64,000 nucleotides of DNA from Megascapheus bottae (GCA_024803745.1 JANJXV010000189.1:1849344-1913343), one strand, 5' to 3'; positions 1-13,072 are shown, numbered from the stretch's first letter. Notes: generated from the letters alone by a model not told the origin. Translations and numbers: made by a program.

Positions 1-2
1 GA

Positions 3-329
<327 letters not shown>

Positions 330-337
330 TAGAACCC

Positions 338-845
338 AGGCTTAAAGTCCAGAAGTCTCAAGTTAGGTCAGGCCACCCACCCTATGTGCCAAATCAAGAG
401 ACATGGAGGAAAGAAGTTTATTAGATGGCAGGATGGGAAGATTGTACTTCAGTGTGTCTTCAGCCGTCTTCCATAGTCCAGACCTTTGTTTCAGGTTAAA
501 AAGGGAGAACTGGAGACAAGGGTTGAAAGTTAGGCATAGTTAAAAACAGTGTACGAACCTGGCCTGGTTGATCACTGTCACAGTCTTTGTCGAGAAGATC
601 TGGAAAAGTTGTCATTGCTTTACCAGTGGAATAGATCAGGAACAAGTTTCCTGACCAATGATTGGATGTTTTCTTCTAAGAAAATAATTAAGAAGGCATT
701 GCTTGTTTGAGGGGCAGTTTGCTTTTTGTTATTTGCTGCATGTGCCCAGAAAATAGCTCAGATGTATAGCTACAGATGCAAAGATGGGTGGGGAAAGGTG
801 AATATCAAGCTTTTACTTAATTCACAGGGCCCAACCAAAGCACCT
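338..845 (-). repeat. LTR-like dispersed repeat, copy 1
   Basis: About 500 bp resembling the segment at 14040-14545 in the same orientation. Shared blocks include 'gcttgtttgaggggcag' against 'tcctgcttgaggggtag' near the right end, and the terminal 'ttaattcacaggg'. A 'tttatt' near the left is an AATAAA on the minus strand, so a solo LTR of an old ERVL/MaLR-type element is plausible. I do not recognise the family. Confidence 0.4.
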
Positions 846-859
846 TTTTGGTTGCATCT

Positions 860-1180
860 TTTCTTTTTAATTTTTTTATTGTAATTAGTAAAAAGGTTAC
901 ATGATATTTGCCAGATAGAAGGTGCATTAATTCACATACATTGATACCCTTTCACATGTCTTGGTACCCATTTCCCTCGCCCCCCACACCCCCCACCCGT
1001 CTTGGTTTTCCCCCCTTCCCTATCAAATTTCAAATATCCAAATACAAATAAATTCAATATATCATATCACAAAGTGAGATACTATACCAATATGAGATAA
1101 CCAAGGGACAGCAAAGGAGATGAGAGACAACATAGTACATTAAGGACAACAATCATTCATTATATGGCTTTTGTTTCATT
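860..1180 (-). mobile_element. LINE-1 3' end (5'-truncated)
   Basis: Starts with a T-run and 'attgtaattagtaaaaaggttacat', then 'agatagaaggtgcatta' and a C-rich stretch. This is the reverse complement of the L1 3' UTR seen in plus orientation at 4700-4980. It includes the polypurine tract typical of rodent L1 3' ends. Confidence 0.85.
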
Positions 1181-1326
1181 GGTTGCATCATATAGAGATT
1201 TTTCTGGAATTTATTTGATTCTATAAGGAAAGGAAAATTCTATGTGATGATTTGAAATGCAATTATTTCTGTCGTAAATCCATGTCACATTTGGAAGGAG
1301 ATATGAATTTACTTATTTTTTCTCAT

Positions 1327-1555
1327 TTGTGCGGCTTCATCTCAGGGTCTGAGCACTGTCCCTGAACCTCTTTATGCTCAAGGCTAGCACTCTACTACTT
1401 GAGCCACAGCACCACTTCTGGTTTTTGAGGGGTTAATTGGAGATGAGAGTCTCACACAGACTTTTCTGCCTGGGCTGACTCTGAACTATGGCCCTCAGAT
1501 TTCAGTCCCCTGAGTAGTTAAGATTATAGTCATGAGTCACCAGCTCCCTGCATGA
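1327..1555 (-). mobile_element. B1-Geo type SINE
   Basis: Reverse-oriented dimer: 'ctcaaggctagcactctactacttgagccacagc' right half, then a B1-like half ending in 'gtagttaagattatagtcatgagtcacc'. Confidence 0.8.
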
Positions 1556-1961
1556 ATCTATTTCTGAGAAGCCAGTGGCTACTTCTATTGGCACTGGTAG
1601 TGGTCTTTGCTACTTTCTCCAGGGCAATGCCCAGAGGAGAGCCTCAAACTGCACATTTAAACTGGCAAATTACTTCTATATGAATCAAATCTGAAATATT
1701 TTTGTGACATTAATAACAGAACACTCGTTAAAAAATTCTGAGTTATAGGACGAAGGGGAATTAGTTATCTATACTAGTGTTTATTAAATAAACAATATTT
1801 CCATTTTTCTTACAATTTATAAAAGTATAAAATAGCAAAAATGCCATTATTATTTTCTCTCTTACATTACAGTATTGAAGACTAGATTTTTTTCCAAATA
1901 TACACCACACAAATGTCCTACACTAACACAGAGCTAACTAACAAAAATGTGTGTTGTCTAG

Positions 1962-2192
1962 AGATTTCTGCATACTTTGGAACTGGTTCATCCGTGATCT
2001 ACAATTTTCAAGACCGTGACAATAACACCTTCAGTAACAGCTCTGGCTCCTCAGCAGATTTATCTCATGAACAGCTCACTCTCACCAGAGAAATTGCTGC
2101 ACTGGGCTTCCGAACCACAAGAGTGCCCAGCTTGCTGCTCTATGTGAGCTCTTTCCTCGAGGAACATCTCATGGTCGTCCTCACTCCAAACG
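1962..2192 (+). CDS. Cntnap3: Cntnap3-like exon: start of last laminin-G domain
   Basis: In-frame continuation of the CASPR gene. The acceptor is gtctag|AGATTTCTGC and the donor AAACG|gtgagt. The split codon from the previous exon gives Glu, then ISAYFGTGSSVIYNFQ, the typical opening of the fourth laminin-G domain, followed by FRTTRVPSLLLYVSSF. No stop or frameshift is visible over the 77 codons, and the exon ends in phase 1. The intron upstream (274-1961) holds an LTR-like repeat, an L1 3' end and a SINE. Confidence 0.78.
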
Positions 2193-2361
2193 GTGAGTGT
2201 CCTCAGTGTTCTGTGCATAAATGGAATCAGAAGCTGTGACCACGGGCCGTGCCCTCAGCCCCAGGACAGTCAGCAGTGTGCTGCAGTGCACGTCTTACTA
2301 GGGTAGGGCTATTTTCCATTGTAATCCCAAATTCTTGCAGTATGTTTAAAAAAAATCAGTT

Positions 2362-2552
2362 ACGGGGCCTGAAAGTTTGGCCTAGTGGTAGAGTGCTAGC
2401 CACCAAGTCCCAGGTTCAATTCCTCGGTACCACATACATAGAAAAAATAAGCCAGAAATGGTGCTGTGGCTCAAGTGGTAGAGTAGCCTTGAGAAAACCC
2501 AGGAATAGTGCTCATGCACTGAGCTCAAGCCCAGGACTGGCAAAAAAAAAAA
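2362..2552 (+). mobile_element. IDL-Geo type dimeric SINE
   Basis: Left half has a Pol III A box ('gcctagtggtagagtgc') and B box ('ggttcaattcc'). Right half has 'ggctcaagtggtagag...gagctcaagccc' and ends in an A-run. Confidence 0.88.
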
Positions 2553-2569
2553 ATCAGTGATTAAACTGA

Positions 2570-3030
2570 GTGATTAACCTGTAATCCTAGCTATTCAGGG
2601 GGCTGAGATCTGAGGAGCAAGGTTCAAAGTTCAAAGCCTGCCTAGGCAGGAATGTCCAGGAGACACTTACCTCCAATTAACCACCTAAACATCAAAGTTG
2701 GATCTGTGGCTCAAAGGGCTTTTCACCATGAGTGAAAAGCTCAGGGAGCAGTCCCAGGTCTGAGTTCAAGCCCCATGACTGAAAAAAAAATCCAGGATTA
2801 AGCTGAGGGACAATGGCTAGCCCTTGTAATCCTAGCTGTTCAGGAGGCTGAGATTTGAGCATCAAGACTCATATCAGGCCAGGAGGGTAGCAAAGTCCAT
2901 AAGGCACTTAGTTCCAGTTAATCAGGGAAAACCTGGAAAGGGAATTCTGTTTCAAGTAGTAGATTGACCATAAATCTCAGGGACAGCCCACCTTCTGAGT
3001 CCAAGTCACTCTAAAGAAAAAGAAAAAAGA
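2570..3030 (+). mobile_element. Two consecutive B1-Geo SINEs
   Basis: Two head-to-tail copies, roughly 2575-2790 and 2800-3030. Each starts 'gtaatcctagct-ttcagg-ggctgagat' (B1 Pol III-type core) and ends with the Geo half and an A-rich tail. The second is more diverged. Confidence 0.75.
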
Positions 3031-3402
3031 AGACAGAAAAGCCAATATCCATGATTGTTCTGATCCATCAGTAGGTGAAAAACCACTAGTGTCATATCTC
3101 CATGCAAAGGTAAAACAAAAGCTATTCACCCACAGCCCTCTAGAGGGCTTTCCCAGGCTTACATTCTTGCCTTGGTTTCAGGTTTCTGGGGGGAAATTGT
3201 GTCTGCTTCAGGCAGCTTGAAGGCATATAGTTTGTGGACTGAGGTAGATATGATAAATCACATACTCCTTTTTTCCTGTTATGAAGTTCTGACAAAAACA
3301 TTAGGGGAAAATCCTAGTTATGCAAATCATGGATTTTATTATATAAATGCTATCAGTATACTTATGATGCATTAAAATAAACCAGTTATAGAAATTGAGG
3401 TT

Positions 3403-3484
3403 AGAAGTATAGTTCAGTTGGGAGAGTGATAGCCAGTGAGTGAAAGCAGCAGTATGAGTACAAGTCATGCACCTTAAAAAAAAA
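3403..3484 (+). mobile_element. Diverged SINE fragment (ID/B2-like)
   Basis: Short A-tailed stretch with 'tagttcagttgggagagtgatagcc', resembling a decayed tRNA-type SINE head. Confidence 0.4.
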
Positions 3485-3659
3485 GGGAAACTGAACGCTA
3501 GCTCAGTGTTGGTTAAGGTTTTTAACATTTAATAAATAGTACATTAGTAAATAACTTGGAGACTCGTATGTTTAACTTGTATCTTTTGTATTCAGTTAAA
3601 GGAAAGCAGAGAATTTAGAAGAGTCTGCTTGTTCCGTGTTGTAACTGATTGTCTCCTAA

Positions 3660-3840
3660 CTTCCCCATTTTTGCCCTCCACCAGTATTGGGGCTTGACCT
3701 CATGGCTAATACTTGACTGCCTGAGCCACGTTCTGCTTCTAGTTTTGGGGTAGCTAAGTGGAGTATTAGAGTCTAAGGATTTCAGATCTCAGCCTCTAGA
3801 GTAGCTAGGATTACAGGCTTGAGTTACCAGCACCTGGCCA
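3660..3840 (-). mobile_element. Diverged B1-Geo SINE
   Basis: Reverse-oriented. 'gactgcctgagccac' and 'gagtagctaggattacaggcttgagttaccag' mark the two halves. Confidence 0.65.
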
Positions 3841-3984
3841 TTTCTAATTTTTTAAATGAATTTGGAACTTTTCCCTGGAAGAGTTCCTGAATGATCATTC
3901 CAGCAAAAAGTGAATGACAGACCCAAATAAATGTTCAGTGAACTCAAACTGTATTCCATGTTTTAGTGTGCTTCAGTACCTGCT

Positions 3985-5266
<1,282 letters not shown>

Positions 5267-5507
5267 TAGCAGTTCAGCGAGGACAGTTGTGACGAAAAGC
5301 AGTCCTTCAAATGCATGGCTTAAGATAAAAATTTCCTACTACATCTTAATAATAGAGACATATTCAGCACTGTTTTTCCATTGTGTTGATAAAACATAAC
5401 CTGTAATCAAGTTGCTTTGTTAAGAATGAGATTGTCTAAAGTTATTATTAACATTTAACCATTTAAAATCCCAATCTCAGGATTTAGTAAATGACTCAAA
5501 AAGTAGA

Positions 5508-5700
5508 GCCAGGGCCAGGAGCATAGCCTAGTGCTCGCCTAGCATGCATGAAGCCCTGGATTCGATCCCTCAGGACCACTTACGCAGGAAAAGCCAGAAG
5601 TGGCATTGTGGCTCAAGTGGTAGAGCGCTAGCCTTGAGCAAAGAGTTTCAAAGGACAGTGCCCAGGCCCTGAGTTTAAGCCCCAGGCCTGGCAAAAACAA
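5508..5700 (+). mobile_element. IDL-Geo SINE
   Basis: 'gcatagcctagtgctcgcctagcatgcatgaag' head, B-box-like 'ggattcgatccc', and Geo tail 'ctgagtttaagcccc' before an A/C-rich end. Confidence 0.85.
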
Positions 5701-6364
5701 CAACAAAAACACCCCCCAAAACAAAAAGTAGAGCCAGTTCCTAGTGAGCACATAGTCCCAAGTTCCATCTCCTGTTCGTTTTACTTATATGCAAGAAAGT
5801 GTCTAGTTTACCATTGCAATTAATGGTGCTATTTATTCAGGGTGTTCATTCACATCAGATTCAAAAAACCAAAGGCTACATCATTATAAACACAAAACCT
5901 TGCTTTAGCTGAGGATATATATATTTTTATTAAAGAATTTATTAACTGATTTTTACATCATATTTCAAATGACATGTTTAACAAACGAGTGTTCAAGAAG
6001 GGAATCTCTATATACAATCACTGGCACTTAGATTTTAGAACATAATCAAAATTAGGCTGAGGGTTTGTATGTCGTAGATACATATTAATCTATGCAATAA
6101 AACGTTATATCTATAGAGTCATAAGTTTTTATGTCTATGTAGTTGTGTTTATATTTCCATTACCATTTCCATAGCATTGGGTATGCAACTATTGAGTCCT
6201 CACTCTTGTACTGTTTGGATCTAATAGCCACATATTAAGGATGCCATGCACCTTTTGTTCCTTTGGTCTTGACTTGTCTCCCTCAACATGATTCACTCAA
6301 GATTCATCCACTTCCCTACAAATGCCACTATTTTATCTTGTCTGTTGGCTTTGTAGAATTCCAT

Positions 6365-6406
6365 TGTGTGTGTGTGTGTGTATGTGTGTGTGTGTGTGTG
6401 TGTGTA
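6365..6406. repeat. (TG)n microsatellite
   Basis: About 20 TG units with one TA interruption, in a Cntnap3 intron. The rest of this intron (5700-6781) is AT-rich with nothing recognised. Confidence 0.95.
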
Positions 6407-6781
6407 TACATACCACATTTTCTGTATCCATTCATCTGCAATATGAGGATATATTTTTAAAAAGCCTTAACTGTTCAAACTACTGTCTGATTTTAAGTAA
6501 TTTATTATATTTCCTTGTGTATTATACTAGTCATATATACTTATTAAACTTTGAAGAAAAATAGAGGAAACACATAATGGCGGGAAATGGAATTTAAAGT
6601 ACTGAAAAAATGAGAGAATTTGTCCAATTATAAAATCTCTTTGGAAGCTGCATTTTTCCTTCCTGATAGCACTAACATATGGTTTATCTTTATTCATTTT
6701 CTTGGCCTCCCTTTGATTTCAATACTCTTCCCATCAGAATTGCTCACATTTGATGTCTGTTTCTTGTGGACCATTTAATAG

Positions 6782-6869
6782 GTTGACCAGTATGCAAGGA
6801 AACAAGCTATCTTGTCATCAGGGGCAGAATTCAGTGCTGTCAGATATCTTGTGTTGGGAACAACTTCAG
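6782..6869 (+). CDS. Cntnap3: Cntnap3-like exon: laminin-G continuation
   Basis: Short 88-nt exon between 'ttaatag' and a strong donor (CAG|gtaagt). It reads VDQYARKQAILSSGAEFSAV then RYLVLGTTS. The ILSSG-EF-AV motif is typical of CASPR3/4/5 laminin-G domains. It enters in phase 0 and leaves in phase 1, compatible with the exon at 10166. Confidence 0.75.
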
Positions 6870-7089
6870 GTAAGTGAAAGTGGTTCTATCTAAGACATGC
6901 TCACAAAGAGTCTCAGAAAAATTATTATTATTTTTTAAGATATATTGAATACAGTAAAGAATTGAATATTATGTAGTTCAGTGTTACTGGAGGGGTAGAT
7001 ATTGAATGTTTTCAACAGAGTTAAAACAGTTAAGGTGATGGTTGTCTTAACTTGCTCATTTCACATAATATTTTAAAAATGTCACCACT

Positions 7090-7290
7090 TTGCCAGGTGA
7101 CATCTCACTTCTATAATCTTATCTACTCAGGAGGCTGAGATATAAGAATATAGGCTCAGAGATACCCCGAGTAGATATATCTACCAGCAAAAAACCAGAA
7201 GTAGAGGGCTATAGTGCCAGCCAGGAGTGAAAATGCTGGTTAAGAGTGTGAATCCTTAAGTTCAAGGCCTAGTACCTGCAAAAACAAATG
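7090..7290 (+). mobile_element. Diverged B1-type SINE
   Basis: 'ctataatcttatctactcaggaggctgagatat' and an A-rich tail 'gcaaaaacaaatgaac'. Confidence 0.6.
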
Positions 7291-7680
7291 AACAAATAAA
7301 CATTACCACCCTGAATCCCATAAATGTCTACCACTGTAATTTAGCTATAATAAATAATGGTGTAATGAACATGGTTGTGCTAGTAGCTTTAGTATGTCCT
7401 TGTTTCTGTACATTTGGGTAAATATCCAGGAGTGGGATTGCTGAGTCACAAAGAAGCTCTATATTCAGTCTTTTGAGGAATCAGCATACAGCTTTCCAGA
7501 GTGGTCGAACCAGTTTCACTCCTACCAACAGTGTAGTAGCAATCCCTTCTGGAGGCATCCCTGCCAGCATGTGTTGTTACTAGATTTCTAGACAATGGCC
7601 ATTCTAACTGGAGTGAGGTAGAATCTCAAAGTTCTTTTGATTTGCATTTCTTTAAGGCCAGAGATGTTAAGTATTTCTTT

Positions 7681-7967
7681 AAAATTTTTTCCATATATTT
7701 TTATTGTAATTAACAGAAGGGTTACATTATCTTCACCAGATAGAAGGTGCATTACTTCACAAACATTGATACCCTTTCTCATGTCTTGGTCCCCATTTCC
7801 CATCCCCCACCCCTGCCCCTCATCTTGTTTTCCTCCCTTCCCTATCCTATTTCAAATAACCTAATAAGCACATATACAATATATCAGATAACAAGGTAAA
7901 ATACTATAACAATATGAGATAACCAAGGGACAACAAAAGAGATGAGAGATAACATATACATTAATGA
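7681..7967 (-). mobile_element. Young LINE-1 3' end nested in an older LINE-1
   Basis: A T-run and 'tttattgtaattaacagaagggttacat' open a standard L1 3' UTR. The flanks are near-identical: 'gatgttaagtatttctt' on the left and 'gatgttaaacatttctt' on the right, a 17-bp target-site duplication with two mismatches. Confidence 0.82.
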
Positions 7968-8683
7968 CAGATGTTAAACATTTCTTCATGTATCTATTGG
8001 TCGTTCTTATTTCCTCTTCAGAGAAGTCTCTAAGTCTTTAGTCCACCTTTTAATGGAATGGTTGTTTCTTTGAGGATTGTTTTTGAGAGGTTCAATTGTT
8101 TGATCTGTAGGTATATTTTAGATATGAGGCCCTTGTCTGTTGTAGGGCTAGTGAAGATCTGTTCTCACTCTGTGGGCTTTCTGTGTAACTTACTATGTCC
8201 TTTGCCATACAGAAGCTCTGCAGTTTAATGCAATCCCATTTGTCCAAATTTAATTTAATTTGTTGTGTTTCTGGGTCTTTATTAAGAAAGTTTTGACCTG
8301 TGCCAAGGAGCCCTAGTGCATTTCCTATTCCTTTCTGTAAAGTTTTCAGGTTGTTTGCTATTACCTCAAGGTCTTTGATCCATTTGGAATTGATTGTAGT
8401 GCAGGGTGACATATAAGGATTCAACTTTAGTTTTCTGCAGGTGCTCAACCAGTTCTGCCAGCACCCCTTGTTGAAGAGGCTGTCTTTCTTCCATCCTATT
8501 TTTTTTTGGCTCCCTTATTGAAGATTAGGTGGCCATAGATCTTGGGTTGATTTCTGGGTCTTCATTTCTGTTCTGTTGGTCCTCAGGCCTGTTCTTGGGC
8601 CAGTACCAAGCTGTTTTGATTACTGTAGCTCTGTAATAGAGTCTGAAGTTTGGTATTGATAGTCCTCCAGTGCTATTCTTTCT

Positions 8684-8916
8684 TTCTTTTTTTTGTGGGT
8701 TATGGGGTTTGAACTCTTGGCCTTGGCGCTGTCCCTGAGCTCTTCAGCTCAAGGCTATCAGCCCTGAAGCTACAGCCCCACTTCCTGTCTTCTAGTGATT
8801 AATTGGAGTTAAGAGTCTCATGGTCTTTAGTTCCAGGGCTGGCTTTGAACCATGATCCGCAGATCTCAGTCTCCTATGCAGCTAGAATTATAGGCGTGAG
8901 CCACTGGGCCTGACTC
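8684..8916 (-). mobile_element. B1-Geo SINE nested in LINE-1
   Basis: Reverse-oriented B1-Geo dimer flanked by 'ccagtgctattctttct' and 'ccagcgctattctttct', a 17-bp target-site duplication with one mismatch inside the older L1. Confidence 0.87.
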
Positions 8917-9627
8917 TCCAGCGCTATTCTTTCTGCTAAGGATTGCTTTTGCTATATGGGGGTTTTTTATTATTCCATGTGAATTTTTTGATTGCTTCCT
9001 CTATTTCATTAAAGAATAATATTGGGATATTGATGGATGTTGCATTGAATTTGTAGATAGCCCTTGACAGGATTGCCATTGTCACAATGTTAATCCTCTC
9101 AATCCAGGAGCATGAGAGGTTTTTACACTTCCTTAGTTTGGCTTTAACTTCATTTTTCAGGTTTTTAAAGTTTTCATCTTAGAAGTCCTTTACTTCCTTG
9201 GTTAAATTAATTCCTAAGTATTTCATTTTATTTTTTTGAGGCTATTGCAAAAGGAGTTGCTTTCCTGATTTTTGCCTTGGTCTTCTCATTGTCGACATAC
9301 AAGAAAGCCATTGATGTTTGAGGGTTAATTTTATACTTTTCTACTTTGCCAAAGTTTCAAGGCAGCTCAAGTGTCTTGGGAGTGGAGTCTGTGGGGTTCT
9401 TCAAATACAGAATCATGACTGGAAAAAAAAAGAAAAGGAAAGGAAAAAGAAAATGAATTGATCTGTTTTTTTAAACCAATTGAAAAGTTAATTTGAATAA
9501 AGTTAGTGTCAATTCAAATAAAATTGATTAAACATATTGATTAAATAAAGTCAGTTTAAATTAGAATACAGAATTTAAATAAAATTGCTTTAAATATAAT
9601 TAATTGGTTAATTAATGCTATTTTATT

Positions 9628-9835
9628 TTAGTTTTGAATGCTGGTCCTAGAGTTTGAACTCAGGACCTGGGCTCTGTCACTGAGCTTTTTTGCTCAAGGG
9701 TAGCACTCTACCACTTGAGTCACAGCTACACATTCCATTTTTTTTGGAAGTTAATGGGAGATCAGAGTACTGTGATCCTCAGATCTCAGCCTCCTGGATA
9801 AGTAGATTACATGAGTGAACCAGCAACATCTGGTT
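9628..9835 (-). mobile_element. B1-Geo SINE
   Basis: 'gaactcaggacctgggctctgtcactgagc' and 'tcagcctcctggataagtag' in reverse orientation. Confidence 0.75.
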
Positions 9836-10165
9836 ACAACCTATAAAACTGAACAAAGGAAATTTCCAAGAGGGCTACTCCCTTCAAAGAGGCATTTCAG
9901 TTTGCCAAGAGCACTGGTTTTAAATCCCAGTAGCAATGGAAGGAAATGTGTCTAGGCACTCACTTGTTTTCACCCCCGGAAGCACCTGCAAAAGGTTTGG
10001 TGTCCTGGCCAAAGTTACTGTCCTGTCACTGAGGCCACACTGGCGCTGGGTCTTTCCTTAAGGAGGAGGAGACAAGGAATTCAGAAGGTGGTTGATCTGA
10101 TCAGTTTTATTCAGCTGCACAGCATCTCCATGTTTCTGATTGCTGTCTACATCTTTTGTCAGCAG

Positions 10166-10396
10166 AGCCCCCAGGAGCTGACACAGACACACAATTGGCA
10201 GCAGCGCGTGGCTTCACTGGCTGCCTCTCAGCTGTGACCTTTGGTGGTGCTACTGCACTGAAGGCAGCTCTGCGCCCAGGAGGAGCCACCCAAGTCACCA
10301 TCCTTGGCTCAGTAATTGCTACCACCAGCTGCATGGAGGGAGTGAGGCCAGGCTCCCCAGTGTGGGAACTGACGCCCAGCCACCCAGGAGGTGCAG
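10166..10396 (+). CDS. Cntnap3: Cntnap3-like exon: end of last laminin-G domain
   Basis: The acceptor is gtcagcag and the proposed donor GGTGCAG|gtgtgt. The frame reads PPGADTDTQLAAARGFTGCL then SAVTFGGATALKAALRPGGA, ending in a GSP-WEL-P-PGGAG stretch. The GFTGCLSAV--ALKAALRP motif closes the extracellular domain in CASPR3-type proteins. The GC-rich Ala/Gly/Pro composition is what makes me favour paralog 3. The exon leaves in phase 1, which does not match the phase of the next exon seen (12380), so an intermediate exon is expected. Confidence 0.72.
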
Positions 10397-10439
10397 GTGT
10401 GTGGTCCTCAGCTGTTCATTATCTGGTCTCTTCCCCTTA

Positions 10440-10640
10440 ATCCTCACTACTTAGGAGACTTAGATCTGAGGATCACAGTTCAAAGCTAGCCTGGGCAGGA
10501 AAATCTGTGAAAACTGGAAATGAAACTTTGGTTCAAAGTGATAGAACCACTAGTGTTGAGCAAAAGAGCTCAGGGACAGCATCGAGCCCTGGGTTCAAGC
10601 CCTAAAAGTGGCTCATCATCATCATCATCAACAACAAAAA
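10440..10640 (+). mobile_element. B1-Geo SINE with trailing (ATC)n
   Basis: 'taatcctcactacttaggagacttagatctgagg' head, Geo right half 'gctcagggacagcatcgagccctgggttcaagccc', then a short ATC-repeat tail. Confidence 0.75.
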
Positions 10641-12379
10641 ATTTAAGTGTGTTCTCAAATCCTGTCTACTTAATTTTTTTTAGTAGAAGTGTTCATTATA
10701 ATGCAAAATGAATTTAAAATGAATTTAAACTTTTGTTAAATAACAACATTGTACAACTATGAAACAATAATAATGAACTCCTACCAACCATAAAGTACCA
10801 CTTTCTCTAGAAAATAGAATTGTATAGCTGATACCTTCATATCACAGAGATCAGAGTTCATAGTCAAACTGATTATGGCCCAAAAAGTCTGGTCTTTGAA
10901 TTATGAGCTCATGGTGAATACTAGTAGCCAGATTTCAAAGGAAAAGAGTCACACCAGTGGGTCCCCTGAGGAATCTTACTTGGCTCCTCACAGAGAGACA
11001 AGTAGAATTCAGAACCTCTAAGGACAACCATCTCTCCAGTTCTTTTGTGTCTGCCTTTGATCCTGGCTACTTGCTGGGTAGAGTATATTGACTTTCAGTG
11101 TGGTGCTCGTATAGAAAAACTCACCAAATCTACATCTACATGTAAAGTATTCAGTCTATATAAAGAATGATCTCAACAGATACATTTCTCTGAATGCTGT
11201 ATTTTTCTTGCAAAGGGAAACATAGCAGAAGGTGGAGGTAAACTAAAAAAAAAAGAAATAAAGCCTGGCAAACCAGAGCTCTTAGGGAGCACAGTGGATG
11301 AGTAAAGAGGTCAGACAGACTGAAAGACAGGCTTGAGAACCTGTCAGAAACACATTCATGGTGAGATTATGGAATGCATCAGGCTCCCATTCAAATCATC
11401 TCAGACTTTCTGGAGTGAATATTCAATTTTTTAGGACCTCATTGAACTGCACAAAAGCAACAAACAAAACAATAAAGTGATCCAGAGTTAAAAGCATCCA
11501 GTCGCATTTATGAATGTTAGATATACTGCTGGGCTGCTGTAATGTCGACAATAATTGTCATCAAATAACTTGATTAACATTAGGTTATTTACCAGTGTTC
11601 TCACTTAGATTTAATAGTTTTAAAGCAAAGCCCTTAGAACTACATATAAAAGTAGCTGAAGCAAGCCAGTAGTGGTGGCTCCTGCTTATAATCCGAGTTA
11701 CCTAGCAGGTAAAGATGAGGAAGACAACAGTTGAAGTCTAGCTTGAGCAAAACTGTGACACTCCATTTCAGCGAATAAGAAGTTGAGTTTGGGGTTTGAA
11801 ATTCCAAATATGTAGGAAGTATAAATAGGAAACTCATGGTCTAGGCCAGCCTAGACAAAAAGAGACACTTTATTAAATAATAATAATAATAATAGCTATA
11901 ATAAAAAGGGTTGGGAGTATGACTCCATAGTCCAAGCTCCAACCCATAATATGTTATTAAGTACAGCTATCACTAAGTATAATTATTCACCTCTGTCCTA
12001 TAAAAGGGTAGAAAAAGGCATGACCCCAGAGGGCAGCTACTCCGAGCTATCTGTGGGCCTCATCTACATCACCTGATTTCAGTCAGCATCAAAGTAAAAC
12101 TTGGTTAAAGTGTTTTATACAACAACCTTGGACTTCTCTGACAGAATTGCATACTCCTAACGAGACCTACTGGTTATTAGTGTAAAGTGGGACATGACTA
12201 CAAATTTATGTTATGGTTTTGCTTTCAATGTGAAGTCATTAGCTGAAATTCAATTCCATCTGAAGGGATAGCTATAGATTTAGAAGTGAACGATACTATG
12301 ATGCATGTAGACACTTCTGGTTGGGTCCAAGTTCTTAGTTCATTTCTGACAGTATCTTCTGTTTTTTTCTCTCACCAAG
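10641..12379 (+). other. Last visible intron of the Cntnap3-like gene
   Basis: About 1.7 kb between the exons at 10166 and 12380, counted here after the SINE. I searched it for the expected short exon linking the laminin-G domain to the transmembrane helix and found no convincing one. Apart from a SINE near 11665 the sequence is AT-rich and unremarkable. Confidence 0.5.
11665..11895 (+). mobile_element. Diverged B1-type SINE with (AAT)n tail
   Basis: 'ggtggctcctgcttataatccgagttacc' start, ending in a run of AAT units near 11875-11893. Confidence 0.6.
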
Positions 12380-12554
12380 TGCAATAATAGTTGTTGCATT
12401 TCTCTTGATTGGACTTGCTGCAGTAGCTGTGCATATTTATCAACAACGATGGCTACACCACAAGAACAAGGCTGGTATTGAAAAAGCTGGAGCTAATGTT
12501 GAACTCTCTTTAAAAAGTGAACTCAATGTACCTAACATAGTCAATGAGAATTAG
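12380..12554 (+). CDS. Cntnap3: Cntnap3-like terminal exon: transmembrane helix and short cytoplasmic tail
   Basis: The acceptor is tctctcaccaag. The frame gives a hydrophobic run AIIVVAFLLIGLAAVAV (the transmembrane helix) then HIYQQRW. A tail ending LKSELNVPNIVNEN is followed by TAG at 12552-12554. In family members with this tail type (my recollection: CASPR4/5) the sequence goes on a few residues into an aromatic C-terminus of PDZ-ligand type. Here the codons after the stop read KSVF and then a second stop, so the terminal motif appears lost or altered. The helix and IYQQ motif make the family call firm. The exon needs a preceding exon ending in phase 2, which I did not find between 10397 and 12379. 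Confidence 0.7.
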
Positions 12555-12947
12555 AAGTCTGTCTTCTAATTGACAGCTAAGATTTATCCATCACTGTGGC
12601 TTTCTTTCCAAGCCTGGGACTTTCTTAGCAAGCTAGAGACTTTCTTACCAGGCCAGGGATTCTGAGGAGATGAATTTATAGGCCTGGTCCTTGGGGTCCA
12701 GGCTGTAGGGCACAGAACTATCAACTTACCCATATCCATCATCAGACAAAGTGCTGCAAGGCTTTGCCCAGGTCCCCTTCATAATCTGTTGTGTAGCAGA
12801 GACCTAAGTGTGGTAACCAATCACAACTGGACACTTTTCAACTCTTCTTGACCTGTTCTAAAATTGGAATGTAATTTGTTTAATGACTGTGGATTTCAAA
12901 TAAGCACATGATTTGAGCACATGATTTCCATTATAAATGTCTCACAG
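12555..12947 (+). other. Probable 3' UTR of the Cntnap3-like gene
   Basis: Non-repetitive sequence directly after the stop codon. I could not place the polyadenylation site: only weak candidates are seen (ttataaatg near 12930) and the next AATAAA lies inside a SINE near 13062. Confidence 0.35.
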
Positions 12948-13072
12948 AGCTGGGTGTCCTGTGGATCAGACCTTTAATTCTAGATACTCAGGGAACTGAG
13001 ATCTGAGGATCAAGGTTTGAAGCCAGCCAGGACAATTGAAATTCTCTGAGACTCATTTCCAATAAACCAACC

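Larger units (their letters stand above)
7315..9370 (-). mobile_element. Older LINE-1 (ORF2 part), interrupted by two later insertions
   Basis: Reverse complement of L1 ORF2 C-terminal sequence: 'ggtaaatatccaggagtgggattgctgagtc' on the left, then RT/ORF2-region sequence through 'ttcatttttcaggtttttaaagttttc' and beyond. It is split by a young L1 3' end at 7681-7967 and a SINE at 8684-8916, each with its own target duplication. Confidence 0.8.

Noticed and set aside
6263..6564. Cys/Val-rich small frames
   Set aside because: Translation of a TG microsatellite.
8092..8448. 118-codon minus-strand frame
   Set aside because: LINE-1 ORF2 fragment in an old reverse element.
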